Source: Candidatus Colwelliibacteriota bacterium (GTDB taxonomy: Bacteria > Patescibacteriota > Minisyncoccia > UBA6257 > Colwellbacteraceae). From it: 9,349 nt of DNA. The DNA lies in contig JACOTQ010000018.1 in assembly GCA_016178255.1 (NCBI GenBank), positions 1-9,349 of the forward strand. The letters run 5' to 3'. The notes under the pieces are model-generated. The model worked only from the letters and a program-made list of their open reading frames with translations. It was not told the origin of the DNA and searched no databases. Positions 1 through 5,069 of the stretch are shown here, in pieces (position 1 is the first letter of the stretch; each line of letters opens with the position of its first letter). The position numbers and the translations under genes are program-made.

Positions 1-1163
1 AAGTTAATGGGACGAACATTAGCCTCTAAAGGCTTCAAACTACCAATTACTTCTCCGGGCAAATCAATATCAGTCTTACTTTTAAAACCGAACTTAACAA
101 GGTAATTATAGAATTGGCTGTTGCCCAGCGTTTTCCCCGCAAATGCCGCGCCCGTGTTAATGGACTGTTCTAAAACTTCCGTCATGGTAACTTTACCGTG
201 AGCTTTCAAGTCCCAGTTTTTTATTGTCTTCCCATCCAAGACAAGAGCTCCGGTATCAACGAAAGTTGTTTCCGGAGTTATGGCTCCCGCGTTAATGGCA
301 GCGGCCATCGTGATAACTTTGAAAATCGAACCTGGTTCGTAAACGGCCTGCACTGCTGGATTTAAGAAGGTTTCTATCCCAGATTTAGAGTAGTCGTTGG
401 GGTTGAAACCCGGAACGCTCGCCATCGCTAAAATTTTGCCGGTTTTCGGCTCCTCCACTATTACCGTTCCCTTCTCCGCTTTATAATCGGCTACTAACTT
501 AGTCAAAATTCTTTCGGACTCGGCTTGAATATCGCGGTCAATGGTAAGATGGATATCTTTTCCGCCTACGGAATTTTTTACAATTTGGTCGCCATTCAGC
601 TTACCGGAAGTTCCACTCAAAACTTTGTCGTAATAAAGCTCTGTTCCATAGACGCCGCCCGGATTGTCATTGTCCGAAGAAACAAACCCTATTATATGAG
701 CGCCGATATCTTGAAGAGGGTAAAATCGGCGAGGTTCTTGCTTAACATAGATTCCTTTAATTTTGCCGTCAAGTATGGAGTTAACTTGCTCATCGGACGC
801 TTTTTTTAATATTGGCTCGTAGGGGTCAGGAATTTTACCTAAAATCTTGTTAAGCTCTCCTTTGTCAGTCTGAATAATTTTACTTAGAATCTCCGCAGTT
901 CTGGCCGGGTCGTCAATTTCATCGGGAATAGCATAAATTGTCGGATAATTCCTGTTGATTGCCGCCGGAAACATTTCGCCGTTCTTATCGGTAAAATAAA
1001 TACTCCCGCGGGCGGGATTCATGAGTTCGGAAAGGCGATGTATGGAGAAGGCTTGAGCCTTATATTCATCACCTTTTTGTATTTGAAGGTTATAGACTTT
1101 GAAAATCAAAAGGGCGTAGAGAACGCTGAAGAATAACCCTAAAAATGTGATGCGATTGCCCAT
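1..1163 (-). CDS. ftsI: Peptidoglycan D,D-transpeptidase FtsI / class B penicillin-binding protein, 3'-truncated by window edge
   Basis: This class B penicillin-binding protein cross-links septal peptidoglycan outside the membrane, working with FtsW and the FtsL-type partner encoded just upstream. My translation from the ATG at 1163 gives 387 codons before the window ends. A single membrane anchor spans about residues 6-26. A PBP dimer-type domain follows, including an ARGSIYFTDKNG stretch at 51-62. The transpeptidase domain starts near residue 200, with the catalytic SxxK as S279-I-F-K282 in EPGSIFK and the SxN motif as S334-I-N336. The KTG motif is expected beyond base 1. The start overlaps the end of the ftsL-like gene by 25 bases, which suggests translational coupling. 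The family is clear; whether it is FtsI or a PBP2-type paralog rests on its place in the dcw cluster. Confidence 0.95.
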   Translation of the reverse strand, partial: MGNRITFLGLFFSVLYALLIFKVYNLQIQKGDEYKAQAFSIHRLSELMNPARGSIYFTDKNGEMFPAAINRNYPTIYAIPDEIDDPARTAEILSKIIQTDKGELNKILGKIPDPYEPILKKASDEQVNSILDGKIKGIYVKQEPRRFYPLQDIGAHIIGFVSSDNDNPGGVYGTELYYDKVLSGTSGKLNGDQIVKNSVGGKDIHLTIDRDIQAESERILTKLVADYKAEKGTVIVEEPKTGKILAMASVPGFNPNDYSKSGIETFLNPAVQAVYEPGSIFKVITMAAAINAGAITPETTFVDTGALVLDGKTIKNWDLKAHGKVTMTEVLEQSINTGAAFAGKTLGNSQFYNYLVKFGFKSKTDIDLPGEVIGSLKPLEANVRPIN

Positions 1164-1432
1164 TGCGGATTTTTGTCATAGATGAGGTTTTTTTCTTTCG
1201 CGAGTTCGTCAAGACGCCTTGAATCGGTAAGTGCAAATAAGTCGTTTTTGAGCTCGGCATTCTCCACTTTTAAGCGTTCAAGATTCTTTTCCGAAACTTT
1301 AATGTCTTGGTTAAGACCAACCGAGTTAGCATAGGTAAAAACATAAAATGAAGCGGTCAAGACTAATATGCCTCCGAGAACGAATATGATTCTTGATAAA
1401 CTTTTGTTTTTATTTGGTTGTATTATTGTCAT
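1139..1432 (-). CDS. ftsL: FtsL-like septum formation protein
   Basis: A 97-residue bitopic membrane protein with the usual FtsL/DivIC build. It has a short basic cytoplasmic tail (residues 1-14), one hydrophobic segment (about 15-35), then a periplasmic heptad-like stretch (about 42-70, with repeated Leu/Val and Glu/Lys) that should form a coiled coil. In other bacteria FtsL binds FtsB/DivIC and FtsQ and helps activate FtsWI. FtsL proteins are too divergent to identify by sequence alone, so the call rests on topology, size and position between rsmH and ftsI, where ftsL normally lies. Its ATG overlaps the rsmH TGA in an ATGA arrangement, and its end overlaps ftsI by 25 bases, so the three are very likely co-translated. 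A DivIC/FtsB-type protein is the main alternative. Confidence 0.8.
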   Translation of the reverse strand: MTIIQPNKNKSLSRIIFVLGGILVLTASFYVFTYANSVGLNQDIKVSEKNLERLKVENAELKNDLFALTDSRRLDELAKEKNLIYDKNPQWAIASHF

Positions 1433-2316
1433 TTTAAAATCGCGATTCTTAGTTTTGCCGAACGGCTTCTTGGATTACTGCTTATTTCTTCTTGTTCCGG
1501 AATTACTGGTTTTTTTAATATAATTTCCACAACCCCAGAATTTTTCATATTCTTTAAATAATTTTTGATTAAGCGGTCCTCCAAAGAGTGAAAAGCAATG
1601 AATATCGCGACTCCTCCCGGCTTCACGATATCTTCAAGGTTTTTGAGAATGCTCTCTAAGTTTTCCAGCTCGCTGTTGATGTAAACCCTGATGGCTTGGA
1701 AAACTTTTGTGGCCGGATTTATTCTGCCCCGCGCGTAGCTTGAAGGCACGCCACTCACAACAGCTTTTACAAGGTCGAAAGTGGTGATAATTTTCTTTAT
1801 CTTTCTCGTTCTTATTATCGACTTCGCGATGCTATTGGAGTACCTCTCTTCTCCGTATTTGTGGAATATCTCGGTTAGCTCTTTTTCGTTATAACTGTTG
1901 AGGACCTCCGCGGCAGTGGGACCAGAGTTTTCGGAATAACGCATTATGAGAGGCTCATCTTTAAGAAAACTGAAACCTTTACCAGAATACTCCAGCTGAT
2001 TCGAAGAGAAACCTAAGTCGAGAAGAAGCGCGTCAGCTTTGCCTAATTTTTTGCGTTTCAATATTTCGGGTAGATTCGAGTAGTTGTCATTAACGAGAAC
2101 GACCTTAACTGAACAACTTTCTTCTTTTAATCTGGCTTTGAATCTCTCCAATAAGTCATTATCCCATTCCACTCCCAGGAACATTCCATTCAACCCGATA
2201 CGTTTTATAATTTCTAAAGCGTGTCCCCCGCCATCAACGGTTCCATCAATCACGAACTTACCCGACAAAGGAGATAATATCTCTAAAACCTTATTTAAAA
2301 GAACGGGCTCGTGCAT
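1429..2316 (-). CDS. rsmH: 16S rRNA (cytosine(1402)-N(4))-methyltransferase RsmH
   Basis: RsmH (MraW) uses S-adenosylmethionine to methylate N4 of C1402 in the P-site region of 16S rRNA. At 295 residues it is close to the usual length of about 300. Family landmarks are present: MHEPVLL at the N terminus, a SAM-binding motif IDGTVDGGGH at 23-32, LLLDLGFSSNQLEYSGKGFSF at 97-117, FHSLEDR in the last fifth, and NPRSRSAKLR near the C terminus. The usual glycine-rich TLGGGGHS appears here as TVDGGGH, a mild variation. The ATG follows the mraZ stop by 15 bases in the same frame, and no other start codon lies between. A strong AGGAGG sits only two bases before the ATG, closer than normal. The gene is part of the mraZ-rsmH-ftsL-ftsI operon. 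Confidence 0.97.
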   Translation of the reverse strand: MHEPVLLNKVLEILSPLSGKFVIDGTVDGGGHALEIIKRIGLNGMFLGVEWDNDLLERFKARLKEESCSVKVVLVNDNYSNLPEILKRKKLGKADALLLDLGFSSNQLEYSGKGFSFLKDEPLIMRYSENSGPTAAEVLNSYNEKELTEIFHKYGEERYSNSIAKSIIRTRKIKKIITTFDLVKAVVSGVPSSYARGRINPATKVFQAIRVYINSELENLESILKNLEDIVKPGGVAIFIAFHSLEDRLIKNYLKNMKNSGVVEIILKKPVIPEQEEISSNPRSRSAKLRIAILK

Positions 2317-2331
2317 TCCCTCCTGCCTTGT

Positions 2332-2763
2332 CTATATGCCCAACTCGCCTAACTTCTCTGCTATTTCATCAGAAGCGCTCTCGGTCTTATTCTTATAATC
2401 CAGCCATGCTCCAGAGTCCCAGATTTCCATACGGTTATAAACTCCGGTAACTTTTGCTTCTTTGTTAAGCCCAGCGTATTTCCTCAAATAATCCGGAATT
2501 AAAATACGACCTTGAGAATCAATATCAACATCGGAGGCGCCGGAGAGCATCAAACGCACAAATGCCCGGGAGTTAGCCTGCGCTAACGGAAGCGCGATAA
2601 GTTTTTGAGCGAGTGTCTCCCACTCTTTAGAAGTGAAAACAAATAAACAATGGTCCAACCCCCTTGTGATGATTGCTCCGCTCGAGAGCTTATTTCTAAA
2701 CTTAGCTGGTATGGCAATCCTGCCCTTAGAGTCAATGTTGTGGTGAAATTCTCCTATGAACAT
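2332..2763 (-). CDS. mraZ: Transcriptional regulator / division cluster protein MraZ
   Basis: MraZ is a DNA-binding protein of the SpoVT/AbrB fold that forms a ring and controls the dcw cluster by binding repeats in its own promoter. The 143 residues contain the expected two half-domains, each with its signature: DSKGRIAIP at 11-19 and DSQGRILIP at 82-90. The N terminus FIGEFHHNID is typical. It is the first gene of the mraZ-rsmH-ftsL-ftsI run. No good Shine-Dalgarno precedes the ATG, as for many starts in this window. A consensus-like promoter lies about 80 bases upstream, and the 5' untranslated region carries GTGG repeats that could be its own operator. Confidence 0.97.
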   Translation of the reverse strand: MFIGEFHHNIDSKGRIAIPAKFRNKLSSGAIITRGLDHCLFVFTSKEWETLAQKLIALPLAQANSRAFVRLMLSGASDVDIDSQGRILIPDYLRKYAGLNKEAKVTGVYNRMEIWDSGAWLDYKNKTESASDEIAEKLGELGI

Positions 2764-2782
2764 ATGCTTACTTATTTATGAC

Positions 2783-2823
2783 TTATCCACAGAAATGGAG
2801 GGTTATCCACATACTTATCCACT
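2783..2823. promoter_or_regulatory. Cluster of DnaA-box-like sites in the mraZ leader
   Basis: On the plus strand TTATCCACA occurs exactly at 2783-2791 and 2803-2811, and TTATCCACT at 2815-2823. The first two match the bacterial DnaA box consensus TTATNCACA; the third differs in the last base. All have the same orientation and lie in the mraZ 5' untranslated region. They could bind DnaA, or they could simply be the complement of MraZ GTGGATAA boxes. Confidence 0.5.
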
Positions 2824-2835
2824 TTCCCCCACTTT
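2803..2835 (-). promoter_or_regulatory. Candidate MraZ operator: phased GTGG repeats
   Basis: On the minus strand AAAGTGGGGG (2835-2826) is followed directly by AAAGTGGATA (2825-2816), then by a third GTGG (2810-2807) and a fourth further down (2790-2787). The GTGG cores are 10, 12 and 20 bases apart, so all lie on about the same helix face. MraZ proteins are known to bind direct repeats containing TGGG or GTGG with a period of about 10 bases upstream of mraZ. The first repeat sits at the predicted transcription start, which fits autorepression. The overlap with DnaA-box-like sequence makes the assignment ambiguous. Confidence 0.6.
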
Positions 2836-2841
2836 TGTTTA

Positions 2842-2870
2842 ATTCTAAACCACAATGACGATGGAGTCAA
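2842..2870 (-). promoter_or_regulatory. Predicted sigma70-type promoter of mraZ
   Basis: On the minus strand a -35 TTGACT (2870-2865) and a -10 TAGAAT (2847-2842) are separated by exactly 17 bases. Transcription would start near 2835, giving a leader of about 70 bases. The -35 box directly follows the T-run of the preceding terminator. Confidence 0.7.
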
Positions 2871-2897
2871 AAATCAAAAAATCCGTCGTTAGACGGA
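2871..2897 (-). terminator. Rho-independent terminator after tRNA-Val / rplJL operon
   Basis: A perfect 6-bp stem (TCCGTC 2882-2887 with GACGGA 2892-2897, loop GTTA) is followed on the minus strand by TTTTTTG and a further T-run. It separates the rplJ-rplL-tRNA-Val unit from mraZ. Confidence 0.8.
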
Positions 2898-2944
2898 GGA
2901 AAAGGCTCATATTTACTGGATTTTCTGCTATGTGTGCTTAGGAG

Positions 2945-2953
2945 TTATGCACA
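2945..2953. promoter_or_regulatory. Isolated exact DnaA box match (TTATGCACA)
   Basis: TTATGCACA on the plus strand matches TTATNCACA exactly. It lies between the terminator and the tRNA-Val 3' end, about 120 bases from the three sites in the mraZ leader. A single 9-base match is weak evidence alone; it is listed because of the nearby cluster. Confidence 0.3.
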
Positions 2954-2967
2954 ACTCAACCTATTAC

Positions 2968-3042
2968 TGGTGCGCCCTGGAAGGATCGAACTTCCGGCCT
3001 TCCCGATGTGAACGGGACGCTCTACCACTGAGCTAAGGGCGC
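2968..3042 (-). tRNA. tRNA-Val(CAC), CCA encoded
   Basis: The minus strand folds into a full cloverleaf. The acceptor stem is GCGCCCT/AGGGCGC, the D arm GCTC...GAGC, and the anticodon arm TCCCG-TTCACAT-CGGGA with anticodon CAC (valine, codon GTG). The T arm is GGAAG-TTCGATC-CTTCC, the discriminator is A, and CCA is encoded at 2970-2968. It follows rplL and is probably cut from the rplJ-rplL transcript, since no separate promoter is evident. It is the only tRNA in this window with an encoded CCA. Confidence 0.96.
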
Positions 3043-3044
3043 AC

Positions 3045-3082
3045 GTCTGCCTGCTCTGCCTACGGTCGGGCAGGTGGCAGAC
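3045..3082. repeat. GC-rich palindromic (REP-like) hairpin between rplL and tRNA-Val
   Basis: Arms GTCTGCC (3045-3051) and GGCAGAC (3076-3082) pair perfectly. Inside them CTGCC (3056-3060) pairs with GGCAG (3069-3073). There is no T-run on either side, so this is not a classic terminator. Its CTGCC/GGCAG composition resembles short dispersed palindromes seen in Parcubacteria (from memory, not checked). It may protect the rplL mRNA end or mark a processing point before the tRNA. Confidence 0.65.
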
Positions 3083-3104
3083 AGAAGAAAATGAAGTCCG
3101 TGAA

Positions 3105-3464
3105 TTACTGCAACTCCGCTGTCCCGCCTGCTTCTTCTAACTTCTTCTTAAGTTCTTCCGCTTCGGGTTTCTTTAGGCCCTCTTTCACTGCCTTAGGAGC
3201 GGCTTCAACCAAATCCTTTGACTCTTTAAGGCCCAATCCGGTTGCCTCTCTTACCACTTTGATGACGTTGATTTTTTGTTCTCCGGTCGTTTTTAGAACC
3301 ACAGTGAAAGAATCTTTTTCTTCTTCCGCCGCTCCGGCGGGGCCAGAGGCGGCCGCGGGCATCGCGGCACTGATACCAAATTTCTCTTCCATCGCCTTAA
3401 CTAAATCGGCAATTTCAATCACCGTCATTTTCTCTATTTGTGAAATTAATTCGTCTTTGTTCAT
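3105..3464 (-). CDS. rplL: 50S ribosomal protein L7/L12
   Basis: L7/L12 forms the flexible ribosomal stalk that recruits and stimulates GTPase factors, bound as dimers to L10. The 119 residues match the usual length of about 120. The N-terminal dimerisation region is about 1-31 and an Ala/Gly/Pro-rich hinge about 33-47. The globular C-terminal domain holds [25 protein letters not shown], the factor-binding helix region. Only five bases separate it from the rplJ stop, and no Shine-Dalgarno is visible, so coupling with rplJ is likely. It belongs to the L10-leader-controlled operon, with tRNA-Val downstream. Confidence 0.98.
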   Translation of the reverse strand: MNKDELISQIEKMTVIEIADLVKAMEEKFGISAAMPAAASGPAGAAEEEKDSFTVVLKTTGEQKINVIKVVREATGLGLKESKDLVEAAPKAVKEGLKKPEAEELKKKLEEAGGTAELQ

Positions 3465-3469
3465 TATAA

Positions 3470-3970
3470 TTAAACTGATTGCGACCTTTTAGATTTTTCC
3501 TGCAAAATATACATAAACGCCCTTAGAGGAGCGGTCATCATCCCCATCAATTGCCCCAGGAGTATTTCTCTTGGCGGCAGTTGACCGATGGCTTTAACAG
3601 TTTCGCCCGAAATAGCCTCACCCTTTTCCAAGTTCATTCCCCCCAAAATTTTAAAGTTAGGCTTATCTTTGGAAAATTTATACAAGGATTGGGCGACTTC
3701 GGAAATATCATTTTTAGCAAATATTGTCCCCACCGGACCATCGAACTGCTTAGGATCGAAGTCTAATAATTTCCCGCTTAGAACGAGCTTCAAAAGTCTT
3801 TTCTTTATGACTTGAAAGCGAGCATCTACGGCTCTTAAAGCAGTTCTTAAAGATTTCAGGTCTTGCATACTCGTGCCTCCGAAATCCGCGAAAACAAGAG
3901 TTTTAGCAGCAGCCAACTCTTCATTCGCTTTTTCGACTATGTCTAATTTTTGAGCTTTGGTTTTTGCCAT
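3470..3970 (-). CDS. rplJ: 50S ribosomal protein L10
   Basis: L10 is the base of the ribosomal stalk: its N-terminal domain binds 23S rRNA and its C-terminal helix binds L7/L12 dimers. The 166 residues are of normal length. [19 protein letters not shown] and the [20 protein letters not shown] region match the family start. VIKKRLLKL and [13 protein letters not shown] follow, and the C-terminal helix [14 protein letters not shown] should carry the L12 sites. It is first in the rplJ-rplL unit and lies behind an L10-type leader, so autoregulation is expected. In many bacteria rplK and rplA precede it; here rpmG does. No Shine-Dalgarno is seen before the ATG, which follows the attenuator T-run by a few bases. 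Confidence 0.98.
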   Translation of the reverse strand: MAKTKAQKLDIVEKANEELAAAKTLVFADFGGTSMQDLKSLRTALRAVDARFQVIKKRLLKLVLSGKLLDFDPKQFDGPVGTIFAKNDISEVAQSLYKFSKDKPNFKILGGMNLEKGEAISGETVKAIGQLPPREILLGQLMGMMTAPLRAFMYILQEKSKRSQSV

Positions 3971-3974
3971 ATGT

Positions 3975-4004
3975 AAATAAAAACTGCCGATTTATAATCC
4001 GCAG
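3975..4004 (-). terminator. Attenuator hairpin of the L10 leader
   Basis: On the minus strand CTGC-G-GATT (4004-3996) pairs with AATC-G-GCAG (3992-3984) around an ATA loop, with one G-G mismatch. TTTTTATTT follows directly. It lies inside the rplJ 5' untranslated region, five bases from the ATG, which fits transcription attenuation rather than end-of-operon termination. Confidence 0.75.
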
Positions 4005-4115
4005 TTCAAATAAGTCCCTGATTGGTCTTATCCTCGGCGGGGCCCTCCTCCGCTCTTACGAGCTCCGGATGGGCAAGCTTATTCCCTTTTACGGGATGCC
4101 CGCTGTCTGCGGATT
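4005..4115 (-). promoter_or_regulatory. Ribosomal protein L10 leader (autoregulatory RNA)
   Basis: The minus-strand RNA carries hallmarks I recall for L10 leaders. AGACAGCGGGC (4108-4098) pairs through GCGGG with CCCGC in CCCCGCCGAGGA (4042-4031). Inside are a hairpin TCCC-GTAAAA-GGGA and a GCTC-GTAA-GAGC tetraloop hairpin (4063-4052). The 5' end AATCCGCAG (4115-4107) is an exact 9-base complement of CTGCGGATT (4004-3996), the 5' arm of the downstream terminator. The closing helix and the terminator therefore exclude each other. In the known systems an L10-L12 complex binds such a leader and shifts this balance to lower rplJ-rplL expression. Confidence 0.85.
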
Positions 4116-4182
4116 TAATGAATAATGCTTAAATTTGCCTTCCGTTTGTCATTAGTGTGTTGGGCCTGATTTCATTAAATGA

Positions 4183-4211
4183 AGTATAGTAAATTGAGTT
4201 GGAATCGTCAA
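4183..4211 (-). promoter_or_regulatory. Predicted sigma70-type promoter of rplJ-rplL
   Basis: TTGACG (4211-4206) and TATACT (4188-4183) on the minus strand are 17 bases apart, the best promoter match in the window. The -35 box touches the rpmG stop codon. Transcription would begin near 4176, just before the L10 leader. A short palindrome TTCATT-A-AATGAA (4171-4183) covers the start-site region. Confidence 0.8.
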
Positions 4212-4385
4212 CTACCTAAGCCTGTTCTCCTTATGAGGCGTGTGTTTCTTGCACCAGGAACAGAATTTCTTATATTCCAGTTTACGCTCAACCTGTTTCT
4301 TGTTTTTTCTCACGTAATAGTTAAAACGATTACACACAGAACACTTAAGTCTTATTAAATTATCCGAAACTTTTGATTGTGCCAT
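4212..4385 (-). CDS. rpmG: 50S ribosomal protein L33
   Basis: L33 is a small zinc-ribbon protein of the large subunit near the E site. From the ATG at 4385 it has 57 residues, close to the normal 50-55. It carries two CxxC pairs (C15/C18 in CSVC, C42/C45 in CSWC), so it is the zinc-binding form. The aromatic/basic stretch FNYYVRKNKK and the ending CKKHTPHKENR are typical. An upstream in-frame ATG at 4481 would add 32 residues, but that stretch only translates a palindromic repeat and the tRNA-Thr end, so I reject it. No Shine-Dalgarno is visible. It is probably co-transcribed with the two tRNA-Thr genes. secE, nusG, rplK and rplA, often next in other bacteria, are absent here. Confidence 0.95.
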   Translation of the reverse strand: MAQSKVSDNLIRLKCSVCNRFNYYVRKNKKQVERKLEYKKFCSWCKKHTPHKENRLR

Positions 4386-4405
4386 ATTAATTTTGTTTAT
4401 CTTCA

Positions 4406-4474
4406 GTCCGCCTTCGCCAAGGCTTCGGCGGACACTGAATTTCCTAATCTCGCTTCGCTCGAACGAAATTCGTG
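4406..4474. repeat. Composite palindromic repeat between tRNA-Thr(GGT) and rpmG
   Basis: Two inverted repeats lie side by side. The first pairs GTCCGCC (4406-4412) with GGCGGAC (4427-4433) and has an inner GCC-AA-GGC. The second pairs GAATTTC (4437-4443) with GAAATTC (4465-4471) around a CGCTTCGCTCG core. The block begins right at the tRNA 3' end. Its in-frame translation (FERSEIRKF, RRSLGEGG) resembles spurious peptides I recall from Parcubacteria annotations, which suggests a dispersed repeat rather than coding DNA. Confidence 0.65.
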
Positions 4475-4546
4475 AGCCCAAGAGAGGGATTGAACCTCCG
4501 ACCTACTCCTTACCATGGAGTTGCTCTGCCACTGAGCTACTTGGGC
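4475..4546 (-). tRNA. tRNA-Thr(GGT)
   Basis: The minus strand folds as acceptor GCCCAAG/CTTGGGC, D arm GCTC...GAGC, anticodon arm ACTCC-ATGGTAA-GGAGT with anticodon GGT (threonine, codons ACC/ACT), and T arm GGAGG-TTCAATC-CCTCT with one G-T pair. The discriminator is T. CCA is not encoded, so CCA-adding enzyme is needed. Only one base separates its 5' end from the preceding tRNA-Thr(TGT). Confidence 0.94.
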
Positions 4547-4547
4547 G

Positions 4548-4619
4548 AGCCGGAGAGAGGAGTCGAACCTCCGACCTTCACTTTACAAAAGTGTTGCTCT
4601 GCCACTGAGCTACTCCGGC
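4548..4619 (-). tRNA. tRNA-Thr(TGT)
   Basis: The minus strand folds as acceptor GCCGGAG/CTCCGGC, the same D arm as its neighbour, anticodon loop TTTGTAA with anticodon TGT (threonine, codon ACA), and T arm GGAGG-TTCGACT-CCTCT. The anticodon stem ACACT/AGTGA has an A-A mismatch at its first pair, with four good pairs below. The discriminator is T and CCA is not encoded. Its body is very similar to tRNA-Thr(GGT), so the pair looks like a tandem duplication. Confidence 0.93.
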
Positions 4620-4655
4620 AATTTCATATGATTCATCACATCTACTGCGAATGTA

Positions 4656-4684
4656 ATAATACTGAATTAAGGATTGGATTGCAA
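4656..4684 (-). promoter_or_regulatory. Predicted promoter of tRNA-Thr(TGT)-tRNA-Thr(GGT)-rpmG
   Basis: TTGCAA (4684-4679) and TATTAT (4661-4656) on the minus strand are 17 bases apart. They lie in the 94-base gap between tRNA-Tyr and tRNA-Thr(TGT). Transcription would start about 30 bases before the first tRNA-Thr. Nothing else is evident in that gap. Confidence 0.6.
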
Positions 4685-4713
4685 TCGGAATTATTATCGA
4701 TATTTCCATTCGG

Positions 4714-4797
4714 TGCGCAGGGCAGGATTCGAACCTGCGTAGCCGCTAGGGCGCCTGATTTACAGTCAGGTGCAATTGACCACTCTGCCACCTGCGC
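4714..4797 (-). tRNA. tRNA-Tyr(GTA)
   Basis: A class II tRNA with a long variable arm. The acceptor is GCGCAGG/CCTGCGC, the anticodon arm CCTGA-CTGTAAA-TCAGG with anticodon GTA, the variable arm about 15 bases with a GCC...GGC stem, and the T arm GCAGG-TTCGAAT-CCTGC. The discriminator is A. The next bases are CC then G, so CCA is not encoded. Its first 23 bases plus one preceding base recur exactly at 5097-5120 on the far side of the GIY-YIG gene, making it the intact member of a split duplication. Confidence 0.96.
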
Positions 4798-4798
4798 A
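4775..4798. repeat. 24-base direct repeat, copy 1 (inside tRNA-Tyr)
   Basis: This stretch is the tRNA-Tyr acceptor 5' strand and D arm. It is identical to 5097-5120. The two copies bracket the GIY-YIG gene and lie 322 bases apart, start to start. Confidence 0.9.
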
Positions 4799-4811
4799 AT
4801 ATACAAAAAAC

Positions 4812-5069
4812 TTATTCTAATCTACCTACCAAGCGTTTGAAAGCTTGCCCACCTTTGTAAGATTTGACTTCCATTTCACGCCTCATTGCTTCTCCTCTAG
4901 TATTAAGACTCTCATAAAGAACTATTTTATAAGGAGTCTTACCTTTAGTAAAAATAGACCCTTTAGAATTGTGTTTCGATAAACGCTTCTCTAAATTTCC
5001 TGTATGACCTATGTAGTAAGAGCCATCCTTTAAACTTTTCAAGATATACACATAGTACATATCTGCCAT
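4812..5069 (-). CDS. GIY-YIG nuclease domain protein
   Basis: A single-domain GIY-YIG protein of 85 residues, like the small UPF0213/YhbQ-type family. The first motif is YVYIL (6-10) and the second YIG (19-21). R29 in LEKRLSKHN is the likely conserved arginine. A glutamate in RREMEVK (E65 or E67) is the likely metal ligand. The domain makes single-strand cuts in DNA with one metal ion; the substrate is unknown. I chose the ATG at 5069; another is at 5060. The frame is open further upstream to 5150, but that part only translates a truncated tRNA-Tyr. The gene starts at the end of that fragment and stops 14 bases before an intact tRNA-Tyr. This suggests a tRNA-targeting mobile or homing function, but it could also be a repair-type nuclease. 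Confidence 0.88.
   Translation of the reverse strand: MADMYYVYILKSLKDGSYYIGHTGNLEKRLSKHNSKGSIFTKGKTPYKIVLYESLNTRGEAMRREMEVKSYKGGQAFKRLVGRLE

Noticed and set aside
525..809. 94-codon plus-strand frame at 525-809
   Set aside because: Antisense to the ftsI gene, whose minus-strand translation has clear SxxK and SxN motifs.
2084..2398. 104-codon plus-strand frame opposite the rsmH start and mraZ end
   Set aside because: Low-complexity Ser/Pro/Leu translation antisense to two well supported genes.
2764..2967. A chromosome origin (oriC) at the DnaA-box cluster
   Set aside because: No dnaA, dnaN, rpmH or parAB genes are near, no clear AT-rich unwinding element is seen, and the sites sit in the mraZ leader where GTGG boxes are expected.
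3091..3492. 133-codon plus-strand frame opposite rplL
   Set aside because: It is fully antisense to a certain rplL gene and is open because of the Ala/Glu/Lys-rich codons on the other strand.
4386..4481. N-terminal extension of rpmG from an ATG at 4481
   Set aside because: The 32 extra residues translate the palindromic repeat and the tRNA-Thr end; known L33 proteins begin near the ATG at 4385.
4472..4840. Plus-strand open frames of 71 and 122 codons across the tRNA cluster (4393-4608 and 4472-4840)
   Set aside because: They translate the antisense of tRNA genes and a palindromic repeat; repeated RGxEPPT-like peptides come from the similar tRNA T arms, not from a protein.
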